Assembly: GCA_002708845.1 (NCBI GenBank) | Contig: PAPI01000020.1 | Coordinates: forward strand, 1-64,000 | Direction of reading: 5' to 3' | DNA length: 64,000 nucleotides | DNA from: Leeuwenhoekiella sp. | GTDB lineage: Bacteria > Bacteroidota > Bacteroidia > Flavobacteriales > Flavobacteriaceae | Shown here: positions 30,651 through 41,400 of the stretch, one piece after another | Position numbering within the stretch: the stretch's first letter is position 1 | Layout of the letters: the number at the start of each line of letters is the position of its first letter | Made by a program: the position numbers and the translations under genes | Notes under the pieces: model-generated | Database searches by the model: none | Seen by the model: the letters and a program-made list of their open reading frames with translations, nothing else | Told to the model about the DNA's origin: nothing

Positions 30651-33600
30651 TTAAAATTTGATATCAAGACCTACTCTATACACACGTGCTAATGGGTAGC
30701 TATTATAGGTTTTAGCTTCTAAGCTACCTCCCTGAATGTTGGCTTCGGGATCATAACCTAAAAAGTCGGTCCAGGTTGCAAGGTTATCACCCGCTACGTA
30801 AATATTTAAAGAAGATAAAAAGCTATCCTTTAAAGGAAACTGATAGGATAACGTCACGTTTTTCAAGCGCACGTACGAAGCATCCACCACGGTAAGGGTA
30901 TTTACTGCCTGTGCACCACCATAAAGTGTGAAATTTTGTCCTGAAGGAATATTAGTATTGGTATTTTCAGGAGTCCATCTATTATAGTAATAGGTTGCCA
31001 ATGGGTTACTGAAGTTATTCTGTGGATAAAGAGTTTCGGCGATATCAGACTGATAACGATCTACCCCTTCTACTCCATTTATAAATGTACTTAAGGTGAA
31101 ATTTTTATATGAAAATGTATTTCTCATTCCATACGTATAGTCTGGAAAAGGACTTCCAATAACTACACGGTCGTCGGCGTTAATGGTTCCGTCACCATTT
31201 TGGTCTACAAAACGCGGCATACCGGGCTGAAAATTAGGTGCCGGAGTGGGTGAGTTGGCGATATCATCACCTTCCTGAAAAAGACCATCAATTACGTATC
31301 CATAAAAAGAACGCAAAGCAGCTCCTTCCTGAACGATCCAAAAGGCCCCAACATTATTTCCTGCATACCCGCCTATAATTTCCTGGGTAAAATCGGGCAG
31401 ACTACTCACCTCATTTTTTAAATAAGAAAATGTAATGTCTGTGTTCCACTTAAATTCTCCCGTAAGGTTTTTTGTACTTAAACTAAAATCGATACCGGTA
31501 TTTAAAACTTCACCGATATTGGTTCTAACAGAGCCAAAACCTACTACTGCCGGTAAGGGTTTGAAGAATAACTGATCTGATGTTACTCTATAGAAATAGT
31601 CAATCGCACCACTAATACGGTTGTTAGCAAAGCCATAGTCTAAACCTACGTTTAATTCTGAGGTTGTTTCCCATCTTAAATCGGTATTAGGCAGCCTGGC
31701 AGGTACAACACCAATGGCGATCTGGTCGTTGAATACAGAGTTTCCTCCAGCGACTAAAGTTTGGATCGTTTCAAAATTATTGATACCCTGGTTACCCAAT
31801 TCACCATAACCTACTCTCAATTTAAGTTCATCAACCCAGTCGGCAGTATCCATAAATCCTTCTTCCCCTATTCTCCAACCTACAGAAGCTGATGGGAAAA
31901 ATGCATATTTATTTGCATCAGAAAAACGGGAAGAACCATCTAATCTAAATGACGCGGTAAAAAGATATTTATCATTATAGGAATAAGTCATTCTACCCAA
32001 AAAACCATTAAGTTGATTTGCAGAACGATCACTACTCACATTATCCCCATCATCACCGTCACCACTTTCCAAAGCATTTGTGCCCAAAACATCTGATATA
32101 AATCCTCGGCTATTTGCTCCAAAACCTCTTGAATCAAAACGCTCCCAGGTAGCACCACCCAAAATCGAAAAATCGTGGATGTCATTAAACGTATTCTCAT
32201 ATTTTAAAAGACTCTCAACCAACCAATGGGTTGACTCTCCAGCACTAATTGAAGCAACACCTCCCTGACCAAGACCACCCTGGGTTATACGGCTGTTATA
32301 AGCATCCTGACGGCTATTATTTGATTCTGCTCCCAAACGTAATGTCGCGATAAGATTATCTACCACTTCATAATCTGAAGTCAAAGATGTATAAAAACGT
32401 CTAACAACATTTTTATTACTTATACCGTAAGCCAAAGCAAGAGGATTATCTGAAGTGGAAGAACCTATATTATAATACCTTCCTGTCTCTGGGTCAAGAC
32501 CTGACGGTATAGTAGGATCTGCCCGCTGCGCTGCAGAAAGTAAACCACCATCAGCTCCGGCACTTAAAATACTTTTTATGGTTTCTTCGGTATAATTTAT
32601 ACCCAATGAAACTTTTAAGCGATCTAAAGGATTTGATTGAATATTAGTTCTTAAATTGTATTTTTTGGTACCTGAATTAACAACCACACCATCCTGGTCA
32701 AAATAGTTGATACCTACATAATATCTACTTTTTTCATCCCCGCCAGATATTGAAATCTGATGGTTTTGAACTACTGCACTTCTAAATAGTTCTTTTTGCC
32801 AGTTTGTGCCCTCACCAAATCCTGCAATTTGCTCATCGGTAAATTCTAATGGACGATTATCAAATTCAAGCCTTTGATTTACTAAACGAGCGTAATCCTG
32901 CGCATTGAGAACTTCAACAATATTGGGCACATCCTGAAACCCTGTATAGGTGCTGTAACTAATTTCTGCTGTACCAGCCTTACCCTTTTTTGTGGTTATC
33001 AAAACAACCCCGTTTGCAGCTCGGGTTCCATAAATAGATGCTGCAGATGCGTCTTTTAATATTTCGACAGACTCAATGTCGCCAGGGCTTAAGGAATTGG
33101 GATCAACACCGGGAAGACCATCTACAACATAAAGAACCCCGTTAGAGCTATTAATCGAACCTGCTCCTCGTATACGCACCGTCTGACCTGCACCTGGCGC
33201 TGAGCTGGTTTGCGTAACTGCAACACCAGAGGCTGTACCTTTGAGCAATTCTGCGGCACTCCTGTTAACTCCCGGACTAAAATCCTCTGAACTTACCCGA
33301 GAGATCGCCCCGGTAAGATCTCGTTTCTTTTGAGTACCATAACCTACAACAACAACTTCATCTAATGAAGCTACATCTGTCTGTAGTACGATATCGATTT
33401 CGCTTTGACTACCTACTGTCACCTCCTGAGTTCTAAAGCCCACATATGAAAATTCTAAAGTTGCTCCAGCGGCAACATTTAAAGAATAATTTCCATCAAA
33501 ATCGGTCACAGTTCCATTGGAGGTTCCTTTTTCTACTACAGAAACTCCAGGTAATAACGTATTGTCATCTGATGACCTGACTGTTCCTGAAACAGTTTGT

Positions 33601-33728
33601 TGATCTGTTTCTGACCTATTAATCTCTCCCGCGGAGTTTCCCACGGCAAAGGCGCTGAGACTTATAAATAATAGAAATAAACCTGCTGCTTTTGCAATAT
33701 AGGGTTTACAATAGTTTACATAAATCAT
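30651..33728 (-). CDS. SusC/RagA TonB-dependent transporter (pair 1)
   Basis: A 1025-residue outer-membrane transporter. After the signal peptide it has a carboxypeptidase-D-regulatory-like domain (about 45-120, SGTVRSSDDNTLLPGVSV), a TonB box region LDEVVVVGYGTQKK, a plug domain (about 130-245, RIRGAGSINSSNGVLYVVDG) and a 22-strand barrel ending in VGLDIKF. It imports oligosaccharides across the outer membrane using TonB energy, in complex with the SusD protein encoded next. The promoter region carries the same 21-bp tandem repeat as the sulfatase operon and the second susC gene, so it should be co-induced. Confidence 0.93.
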   Translation of the reverse strand: MIYVNYCKPYIAKAAGLFLLFISLSAFAVGNSAGEINRSETDQQTVSGTVRSSDDNTLLPGVSVVEKGTSNGTVTDFDGNYSLNVAAGATLEFSYVGFRTQEVTVGSQSEIDIVLQTDVASLDEVVVVGYGTQKKRDLTGAISRVSSEDFSPGVNRSAAELLKGTASGVAVTQTSSAPGAGQTVRIRGAGSINSSNGVLYVVDGLPGVDPNSLSPGDIESVEILKDASAASIYGTRAANGVVLITTKKGKAGTAEISYSTYTGFQDVPNIVEVLNAQDYARLVNQRLEFDNRPLEFTDEQIAGFGEGTNWQKELFRSAVVQNHQISISGGDEKSRYYVGINYFDQDGVVVNSGTKKYNLRTNIQSNPLDRLKVSLGINYTEETIKSILSAGADGGLLSAAQRADPTIPSGLDPETGRYYNIGSSTSDNPLALAYGISNKNVVRRFYTSLTSDYEVVDNLIATLRLGAESNNSRQDAYNSRITQGGLGQGGVASISAGESTHWLVESLLKYENTFNDIHDFSILGGATWERFDSRGFGANSRGFISDVLGTNALESGDGDDGDNVSSDRSANQLNGFLGRMTYSYNDKYLFTASFRLDGSSRFSDANKYAFFPSASVGWRIGEEGFMDTADWVDELKLRVGYGELGNQGINNFETIQTLVAGGNSVFNDQIAIGVVPARLPNTDLRWETTSELNVGLDYGFANNRISGAIDYFYRVTSDQLFFKPLPAVVGFGSVRTNIGEVLNTGIDFSLSTKNLTGEFKWNTDITFSYLKNEVSSLPDFTQEIIGGYAGNNVGAFWIVQEGAALRSFYGYVIDGLFQEGDDIANSPTPAPNFQPGMPRFVDQNGDGTINADDRVVIGSPFPDYTYGMRNTFSYKNFTLSTFINGVEGVDRYQSDIAETLYPQNNFSNPLATYYYNRWTPENTNTNIPSGQNFTLYGGAQAVNTLTVVDASYVRLKNVTLSYQFPLKDSFLSSLNIYVAGDNLATWTDFLGYDPEANIQGGSLEAKTYNSYPLARVYRVGLDIKF

Positions 33729-33843
33729 AGATAAAGATTTAAAAATTACTTTAAGGTTTCCTATAAATAGTTGTTATGAGAACACCTCATTTGCAATTGG
33801 TTTGAAAAGAATTTGAATGTTTTTTTAAATTAACATTATATGT

Positions 33844-33851
33844 TAAAAGTA
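33844..33851 (-). promoter_or_regulatory. Likely -7 box of susC 1
   Basis: On the minus strand TACTTTTA, seven of eight matches to TANNTTTG. I accept it mainly because it lies at the same distance (19 bases) from the tandem operator repeat as the perfect -7 box at 28848. Confidence 0.5.
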
Positions 33852-33870
33852 GTATGAATGTCCATTATAT

Positions 33871-33912
33871 AGAATGGACTAATCCTCTGAAAAAATAGAT
33901 TATCTAACGAGA
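33871..33912 (-). promoter_or_regulatory. Tandem 21-bp operator half-sites, AraC-type (site 2)
   Basis: Half-sites begin at 33871 (AGAATGGACTAATCC...) and 33892 (AAAATAGATTATCTAACGA), 21 bp apart. They match the pairs at 28875 and 41796 in the AATGGA core and the ATC-T-ACGA tail. Confidence 0.62.
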
Positions 33913-33967
33913 ATTTTTATCTAAGAACAAGCCTTCTAAACCGTAATGAACACAGCCATTTATATAA

Positions 33968-34006
33968 AAAAAGGCCTGTCGCAAGAAGCTTTGCGACATG
34001 CCTTTT
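33968..34006 (-). terminator. Rho-independent terminator after the DUF4998 gene
   Basis: GTCGCAA at 33978-33984 pairs with TTGCGAC at 33991-33997, and the stem is extended by AAAAGGC/GCCTTTT with a two-base internal mismatch. It lies about 20 bp after the stop codon on the minus strand and is followed by a T-rich tract. It separates the susC2 operon from the susC1 promoter. Confidence 0.85.
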
Positions 34007-34023
34007 CCCAATTAAGGCCTAAT

Positions 34024-35256
34024 TTATTCCTTAGTAAGACTGAATGAATTAACAGGCATATATTTACTGGTACCAGGACTATTACTTGCTACTAAACCAA
34101 CAGTTATCTGAGTTGTTTCAGTCAGGGTAAAAGTCATGGTATACGTAAAGTTGTTTGCAGAACCTATACCTTGAGCCACTCGTTTAAAGTCTAAAGTTTC
34201 TGAGCTCGTTTCTATGTTATCAACATCTGGTAAATCGGCACCTAAAGCCGCAAGTACATAAATTTTATCACCCAAATTCCAATTACCTCCTGCGGTTATA
34301 ACGGTATAGGTATAAGTTCCGGCTGGGAGATTAAGTCTTTGGTAAATTTTTGCATTGACAAGATCGGGTACACCACCATATCCCGTAACGATATTCATAG
34401 CATTACCAGATTGACTATCAATATTACCGTAACTTCCGTGATATATTAAAGCAGCTTCATTATGCACCCATTCTGCGGGGGTTGAATAGCGTTGTCCTGA
34501 AGGAGCAGATATGGAAAATGGTTTGGAGTTATTTTCTATATAAGGTGCCTCCGTAACCGGTAGGATTGGGATTACCGTATCGTAAGGGGTATAAAATTCA
34601 TCAATACTCGTACTGTCAGGTTTGAACCCTGAACGGTATTTAAAAAACGCTCCGGATTCAAAATTACGCAAAACAAGATTAGTCGAATCTACTGGAATAA
34701 TAATGGAGTTGTTGACCCCATTTTTGTCGGTATATTCTAATTCTGTAGTAAAAATACCAGATGTCAAATCTGCTTCTACGAAGTCTATTTCTACCGAATC
34801 GCCACGTAAAGCACTTTCAGCTATAGGTCTATTACGCAATGAACTTATATAGCGATCGCCATATACTCTGCCGGTAAGAAAAACGGGAATAGAGCTATTT
34901 TCTTGATTATCAAAAGTTCTAATTTCAAAATTGTAAATATTCTCGTCTAAATTATCGATGATTTGATTAATACTATCAGAAGAGCGATTAGGATCAACCG
35001 GGATTTGAACGCTATCATTCCTATTTGACCAATATACCCGGTAAAAGGTAACTTTAGGGTCAGCCGATAATAAACCTTTCAGTCGAACCCTGTTTTTTCC
35101 GGAAAAGACCTCTACTGAATCCATTTTACCAGTGTAAAGTATTTCTCCACCTTCGGTAAATTTCAGATACTCATCTTCATCTGCACATGAGCATATCATA
35201 AGTAATGTGATGAAGATTCCAAGAATGGTTTTTATCTTATCATTTATTGTTATCAT
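34024..35256 (-). CDS. DUF4998-type surface glycan-binding lipoprotein
   Basis: A 410-residue lipoprotein (lipobox ICSC, Cys24). The N-terminal part (about 35-220) matches DUF4998 architecture with fibronectin-like repeats: ILYTGKMDSVEVFSGKNRVR, then FYRVYWSNRNDS. The C-terminal part (about 255-410) is a beta-sandwich like DUF5013, including LPAGTYTYTVITAGGNW. Such proteins follow SusD genes and act as accessory glycan binders at the cell surface. It is the last gene of the susC2-susD2 operon, 26 bp after the DUF5000 gene. The ligand is unknown; context suggests the galactan. Confidence 0.75.
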   Translation of the reverse strand: MITINDKIKTILGIFITLLMICSCADEDEYLKFTEGGEILYTGKMDSVEVFSGKNRVRLKGLLSADPKVTFYRVYWSNRNDSVQIPVDPNRSSDSINQIIDNLDENIYNFEIRTFDNQENSSIPVFLTGRVYGDRYISSLRNRPIAESALRGDSVEIDFVEADLTSGIFTTELEYTDKNGVNNSIIIPVDSTNLVLRNFESGAFFKYRSGFKPDSTSIDEFYTPYDTVIPILPVTEAPYIENNSKPFSISAPSGQRYSTPAEWVHNEAALIYHGSYGNIDSQSGNAMNIVTGYGGVPDLVNAKIYQRLNLPAGTYTYTVITAGGNWNLGDKIYVLAALGADLPDVDNIETSSETLDFKRVAQGIGSANNFTYTMTFTLTETTQITVGLVASNSPGTSKYMPVNSFSLTKE

Positions 35257-35282
35257 AATCTTTATCTTTTGAGCTGTTCTAT

Positions 35283-36482
35283 TTATCTAGGGTCTCCGTA
35301 AACACGCATCTCTGCGATAGCTAGTCGACCTGTTCCACCCCAGTTTTCCAGGTTGTTAATTCTCAAATATCTGTATTTAGGTGCGGTAATGGGTATGGGC
35401 CAACTGAAACCATCCCTTGCAAATTCAACATCCTCATTGTTTTGCTGCGTAAGCGGTAAACCGGAAGGTTTAATAACCTCATAGGTTCCTAACTTATCCC
35501 AACTATCAAAACTACCATCAGGTGAAGGATCGTTTGATCCCCAAATTTCAAACTTGCGCATATTAAACTGCCAGTAGTAAAAAGTTGCACTTTGTGGATG
35601 ATCCCAAATCTTTACCCGGCTTATTTTAATGGCTTCACCCAGATCAATTGTAAATGAATGGGGCGCCGGAGCAGCAGCATCGGTTATATAGAGAGAAGGC
35701 CAGGCTATGAAATTACCATCAAACATTCGAGAAATTGGAAAAGGGAATTCGGTATTTGGTGCATCCCCGGGAAGCGGGTATCCCGAATACTGTCCCGCCG
35801 GAACCTCTACTTCATAAATGGGTTTTATAGTTTGAAATAACGTATCTGAAGTATTTAGAAAACGGTCTCGTACAGTGAATGCAAAATCATAATTGATTGT
35901 GTCTAACCCTCGAACAGTTCTGAATATACTATCTGTAGAAGTATAAATACTATTTCCTGTAGATTCCCAGTCGCCTTCATTATTTTTTTCCATTAAAAGA
36001 ATAGCTAATTGAGCTCTTTGTGGATTATTTGCCTGTACGAAGACTCCGCCAAAATCTGGCCCCACTTCAAGACTTCTAAATACATCAAAAAGTGGCGATT
36101 CATTGGGGCTAATTGTTACCGTAACCGGTTCTGACTCAACTTCACTGCGATTGACCGTATATAATTTAACCTCATGTTCCCCGGCCTCTGCATAGCCTTC
36201 AATTAGGAGACTTTTCTCATAGTATGAGGCTTTTACTTCCATCTCCCTACCGGTATCTAAAACATACGTGGCTTTTACATAAAGTAAATTGGGATCGTTA
36301 GGTAACTTGTACTTAATTTCCGATTTACCAGAAAGATTTATTACCTGAACATCGGTAATCTGACCGGGTGCTTTAGAATCAGCCGTGAGCGGCTCATTAG
36401 AATTGTCATCTTGTGAACAAGCCGAAAAAACAATTGTAAAAAGCAGCATTAAGCAGCTTGAATTAATCATTAAATTTTTCAT
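35283..36482 (-). CDS. DUF4959/DUF5126/DUF5000 surface glycan-binding lipoprotein
   Basis: I choose ATG 36482, which gives a 399-residue lipoprotein (lipobox FSAC, Cys22). A longer reading from 36575 would overlap the SusD gene and hide the signal. The protein has an N-terminal DUF4959-like Ig domain (KAPGQITDVQVINLSGK), a middle DUF5126-like domain and a C-terminal DUF5000 domain (about 250-399) with a discoidin-like fold, including HSFTIDLGEAIKISRVKIW and RYLRINNLENWGG. The family accompanies SusCD pairs and binds glycans at the surface. It lies 29 bp after SusD 2 and 26 bp before the DUF4998 gene. Confidence 0.8.
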   Translation of the reverse strand: MKNLMINSSCLMLLFTIVFSACSQDDNSNEPLTADSKAPGQITDVQVINLSGKSEIKYKLPNDPNLLYVKATYVLDTGREMEVKASYYEKSLLIEGYAEAGEHEVKLYTVNRSEVESEPVTVTISPNESPLFDVFRSLEVGPDFGGVFVQANNPQRAQLAILLMEKNNEGDWESTGNSIYTSTDSIFRTVRGLDTINYDFAFTVRDRFLNTSDTLFQTIKPIYEVEVPAGQYSGYPLPGDAPNTEFPFPISRMFDGNFIAWPSLYITDAAAPAPHSFTIDLGEAIKISRVKIWDHPQSATFYYWQFNMRKFEIWGSNDPSPDGSFDSWDKLGTYEVIKPSGLPLTQQNNEDVEFARDGFSWPIPITAPKYRYLRINNLENWGGTGRLAIAEMRVYGDPR

Positions 36483-36511
36483 AATTTTTCTTTTTATTTC
36501 ATCTTCTTTAT

Positions 36512-38446
36512 TTACCAACCGGGGTTTTGAACCAGATTGGGGTTTTGTAACAAGGAATTCTCTGAAATTGGCCATAAATAGTCCCTCGGCGATACAAAAC
36601 GTTGCTGATATAGCGTACGAATTTGATAATATTCAGACTCTTCGTCACCTAAATAATTCCATCCGGTGATATCTTTATTAAATTCTTCAACCGCTCTTTT
36701 CCATCTTCTTAGATCCCAAAAACGTTCTCCTTCAAAAGCAAATTCAATCAAGCGTTCCTGTTGTATTATATCGCGCATGCCTTCTTTTGTAGTGTATTTT
36801 GAAGGGCTTCTGGAAAAATTAGTCCAGGATTCTGCTACACCGCCTAAGCCTGAACGTTCACGTATACGATCTACATAATCTAATACTGTGGGTGTTGGAC
36901 CTTCATATTCGTTAAGCGCCTCGGCATACATAAGGTATAAATCTGATAAGCGAAGCATAGGCCAGGCATAAGCTCTGTATGGAGTACCGGTAGTATTGGT
37001 CATTCGCCAATCTACTAATTTCTTAATATAGTAACCGCTTACGTTATATAAAAGCCCTGCATTACTGCCCCCATAATCATCATATTTAGCTCGCACTACC
37101 CAGGTATCTTCATCAGAACGGGACGGGCTGTCTTGCTTGTAAAAAGTACTTCCATCAAAGGCCAGACTTGCATAAAATCGAGGTTCCCGATCAAAGTTTA
37201 ATCTCGCCGTTCTATATCCCTCTAAAATGTTATATCGATCATCACTTGTTGCTACCTTAAGTTCGGTGTCATCGGTAAAACTGAGTGTTTTATCTTCATC
37301 AATAGGCACCCCGTTTTTGGTATGAAATTCCTTTGCGATTTTAATAGGTGGCGATAATATTTTCTGACACAAAGTATGGGTATATTCAATACTTACGGGT
37401 ACCATACAGTAATACTGTAAAGCCGTTGTACGACTATTTGGATTTGACCAAATCAATTCCGAATTCCATCGCTCTGTAAAAGCCTGACTGTAACTCAATT
37501 TAGTTAATGTAGTGTCAGAAAGATCAAATTGATTTTGTTCAAATTCGTATAGTTGAGCCCCTACGCCTTCTGCTACCTGTATAGCTTCTAATGCGGCATC
37601 TGCAGCCAACTTCCATTTTTCGGGGTCTGGTGTGGTATTTACCAGCTGAGTCCCTCTATTATCTACAAAACCTGCATAATCCGGGTTTCCATTAAAAAGT
37701 GGACTTGCAGCCAATAATAAAACTTCGGCCTTTATTCCCAGTGCAATAGGTTTCGTAATTCTGCCTAATTCATTACCCGTATCTAAAATTTCTTCCGGCA
37801 AATCTGCTGCACTTTCATCAAGCAGATTCACAATAAAATTTACCACTTCGTCTACTGGCTCTCTGTAAACATTAATTTCTTCTGTTGATGCTTCAATTGG
37901 GATGTTTTGATCTATGATAGGAATTGGGCCATACATTCTCATTAAATAGTAATGATAATAGGCCTTAAGAAACTTGGCCTCTGCTATCCATCGGCTGCGA
38001 TCGAAATCAGGTAAATCGCGAACTTTAGTTTCATCCTCAAGATTCTCAATAAAAATATTACAGTTGCGAATACCCTGGTAGATATTGTAATTTCCATCTG
38101 GGCCAGCTCCAAAATTTGTACCGTCCCAAACATTAAATTCTGGATTTCCTACATTTTGGTTACCCTTGGCGATCTCAAAATTGCCCAAATCCGGAAGAAT
38201 CAATTCATTTTTCCACATTTCATCTCCGGCAAGCATCCCAATATTAAAACGTATATCGCCCTCTTGAGGAAGGTATGAATAACACGTAAACAAATATTTT
38301 TCTGCTTCATTACGCAATGTGAACGCATTATCAATAGTTGCCACATTATCTGGCACTACATCTAAATGAGACTCACACGACTGAAATACTAATGCGTTAA
38401 TTGTAATCGTTACTAAAATTAATGTCCTTATGATATATGATTTCAT
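36512..38446 (-). CDS. SusD/RagB-family lipoprotein (pair 2)
   Basis: A 644-residue SusD protein (lipobox FQSC, Cys24), longer than the usual ~500-550 residues because of insertions between the TPR helices. Core blocks are FLKAYYHYYLMRMYGPIPII and, near the end, RLIEFAFEGERFWDLRRWKR and LWPISENSLLQNPNLVQNPGW. It forms the lid of the SusC transporter encoded 22 bp upstream. Two separate SusCD pairs in one regulon suggest that two size classes or two side-chain types of the same polysaccharide are imported. Confidence 0.92.
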   Translation of the reverse strand: MKSYIIRTLILVTITINALVFQSCESHLDVVPDNVATIDNAFTLRNEAEKYLFTCYSYLPQEGDIRFNIGMLAGDEMWKNELILPDLGNFEIAKGNQNVGNPEFNVWDGTNFGAGPDGNYNIYQGIRNCNIFIENLEDETKVRDLPDFDRSRWIAEAKFLKAYYHYYLMRMYGPIPIIDQNIPIEASTEEINVYREPVDEVVNFIVNLLDESAADLPEEILDTGNELGRITKPIALGIKAEVLLLAASPLFNGNPDYAGFVDNRGTQLVNTTPDPEKWKLAADAALEAIQVAEGVGAQLYEFEQNQFDLSDTTLTKLSYSQAFTERWNSELIWSNPNSRTTALQYYCMVPVSIEYTHTLCQKILSPPIKIAKEFHTKNGVPIDEDKTLSFTDDTELKVATSDDRYNILEGYRTARLNFDREPRFYASLAFDGSTFYKQDSPSRSDEDTWVVRAKYDDYGGSNAGLLYNVSGYYIKKLVDWRMTNTTGTPYRAYAWPMLRLSDLYLMYAEALNEYEGPTPTVLDYVDRIRERSGLGGVAESWTNFSRSPSKYTTKEGMRDIIQQERLIEFAFEGERFWDLRRWKRAVEEFNKDITGWNYLGDEESEYYQIRTLYQQRFVSPRDYLWPISENSLLQNPNLVQNPGW

Positions 38447-38468
38447 ATGATTTTAAATATTACTTCAA

Positions 38469-41400
38469 TTAGAGTCTTGCTGTTAAACCGATATTATAAA
38501 CTGATTGTATGGGATACCCCAAGCCATTTCCACCTTGTTCCGGGTCCCAGAGGTCAAATGCACTCCATACGGCAAGATTGATCCCGCTGGCATAAATTCT
38601 AAGACTCTTAAGACCGAATTTAGTTATGAAATCTTCGGGTGCATTATATCCCAGTTCAACATTCTTGAGTCTTATAAAATTACCATTACGCATCCACCAG
38701 GTAGATGGCTGATTATTGTTTGCTTCTTGTTGAGTGCTTAATCTAGGCCAGAACGCGTAAACATCCCGATTCTCTTCAGACCAATGGCTATCTGCAATTG
38801 CTTTAAGCAAACCGCTTTCCGAACGGCCGTTGATGAAAAAGGGTTGTATTTGGGATGGGTTGATAAAAAATGATGACCCGGCCGAGCCCTGAACGAAGAA
38901 ACTCACATCAAATTTTTTGTAACCTACAGTTCCTCCAAAACCATAAATCAATTCTGGTGTTTGGGGTTTACCTATAGGCACCCGGTCTGAGTTTGTAATC
39001 TGCCCATCCCCATTTACGTCACGGTATTTGATATCACCACCCCTTACATCACCAAATTGTGTTGGTGAGTTTGCAACTTCTTCATCATCAACAAATAAGC
39101 GTTCAGCAATTAAACCGTAACCCTGAGAGACATTATTTCCCTTACGTTGCAGATAACTTAGATTTTCAGGGTAATCAATCTCTGCAAACTCTTTAATTTC
39201 TGAAGTTGCAAAGGTAAAATTACCTCTAAGGCTTGTCCACCAGTCTCCGGAAAACTGCTTATTGAATTCAACAGAGCCATCAACACCTCTACTTTGCACT
39301 TCACCAAAATTTGTAGAAGGCGTAACCTGAAGCCCTAAAGTAGGACTTATATCTGCCCGCTGCTGAAGTATATTGGTGCGGTTTTGGATAAACGCATCAA
39401 ATATAAAATCTACTTCATTGAACAATTCAAAATCTAAACCTAGATTTATTTGTTCAGACTTCTCCCACGTGATTCGGCTATTTGCGTAACGTCCTATTGA
39501 AACCCCAGGTCTTGAGAAACCAAAGTCTTCACCAAATGTGGACCCATAAGTAGCGTTATTTAGGTTTACATTAGAAAGGTAAAAAAACCGATCCTGAGTA
39601 CGTCCTATCTCATCATTGCCAATTAAACCATAAGTAGCTCTTAATTTAAGATCAGTAACTATGTTTTTTTCTTTGAATTTCTCAAAATAGTTCTCATTCG
39701 ATATACGATAAGCAACACCAAAGGAGGGGAAGAAACCATAACGATTTCCCTCTGAGAATTTTTCAGAACCGTTGTAGCCAAAATTAAGCTCTGCCAGATA
39801 TCGGTTATCGTAGCCATAGGTAAATCTACCAGAAATACCGTGATTACGGGTAGGTAAAGATGCTTGAACACTACCGCTATTACCCGTTTGATAGCTGCTA
39901 ATCAAATTAAGTAGCAGACCGGAAACTGCGTGCTTTTCATTAAATGTACGATTGTAATTAATCGCAGTTTCATTGTAAATTCTGGAATCCAGATTTTTAC
40001 CTAGTTCGTCAAAGCCCAGGAATTCGGTTCCCGGTGTACCTATAGATGCCTCACTACCATCATTTAAAACATTTACAATAATCTCACCAGTTTCCTGATT
40101 TCTTCTTGATGAATAATAAAACGGATTGTACTGTCGTGCTGTTCCGAAGTTTGAAAACCTTCTTATATAGCCCATCGTACGAGCACTCAAGCCCTCAGTA
40201 ATAAAATCCAGATCTTGCTTAAGCTCTAATTGCGCCTGTACTGTTGAGTTTTTAAACTCCTGATACCCTCGAACCATTTCGGCATATGGGTTTTGCGCGA
40301 GAACCCCACTTCCCGGTCTGGTTTCAGCTCCCCCAAATAATGGATGTGTTGTAAATGGTTTTAATTCTGAAGGGTAAACATCAGGAAACAGTACCGGATT
40401 AGAATATAAAGCAAGATTAAAAATTCGTTGTCCTCCACCTACAGGCCCTGTATAATCGTCAAATTGTCCATACACCCTAATTGTAGCCTTTGTTGTGGTA
40501 GTAAGATCAATATCTATATTACTTCGAATGGAATAATTGTATAATTTGATATTATTATTAAAATCATTAATCCCATTTACGTTGAGTAAACCATTATCAA
40601 TATTTAATGTTCCGGCAATATAATATCTCGCTCGCTCGCTACCTCCGCTAGCACTTAGGTTGTAAGCCTGGTTCCAGGTATAGTCTTTTATAAGTTGATC
40701 AATCCAATTGTTATTTGGATATAAAAACGCATTATCCCCGGCAGCAGTTCTATCTATTTTAATTTGAGAATAAGGCAGCGGGGCCAAGGGATCCCGGGTA
40801 AGTGTAGCTTCATTTGCGAGCTGCATGTATGTAATATTGTCTGCAAGTTGAAAATTATCAGTGTTTGAAGAAAATCTGTTCTCAATCCTAAAATCAAATT
40901 TCACCTTCCCTACCTTACCACTTTTTGTTGCAACGAGAATCACTCCATTAGCACCCCGTGCACCATAAATAGATGCTGCAGCGGCATCTTTTAGCACTGA
41001 GAAAGAGGCAATATCATCAGGCTGAAGTCGCGCAAGGTCTGTCGTATTCGACTCAATACCATCAATAAGGATGAGTGGATTACGCTTTCCCTGACCAAAA
41101 GAACCCAATCCTCTTATAAAGAAATCTGAATTATCAGCTCCCGGTTCGCCGGATCTTTGATACCCTATCAAACCAGAAACGCGACCTGCTAATACATTAG
41201 TAAGGTTACTGGTAGGAGTTTGAAGTTCCCCAACAGGAACTGTTGCTATTGAACTTACCAGACTTTCTTTTTTCTGAGAGCCTCCAAAACCAACAATAAC
41301 CAGCTCATCTAAGGATTCGGTAGAAGGTTGAAGGGCTACATCGATTTCGGATCGAACCCCAACTTTAATTTCCTGTTTATCAAAACCCAAATAGGTAAAT

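Noticed and set aside
36483-36575. Longer start for the DUF5000 lipoprotein
   Set aside because: It overlaps the SusD stop and hides the signal peptide; ATG 36482 gives a clean lipobox.
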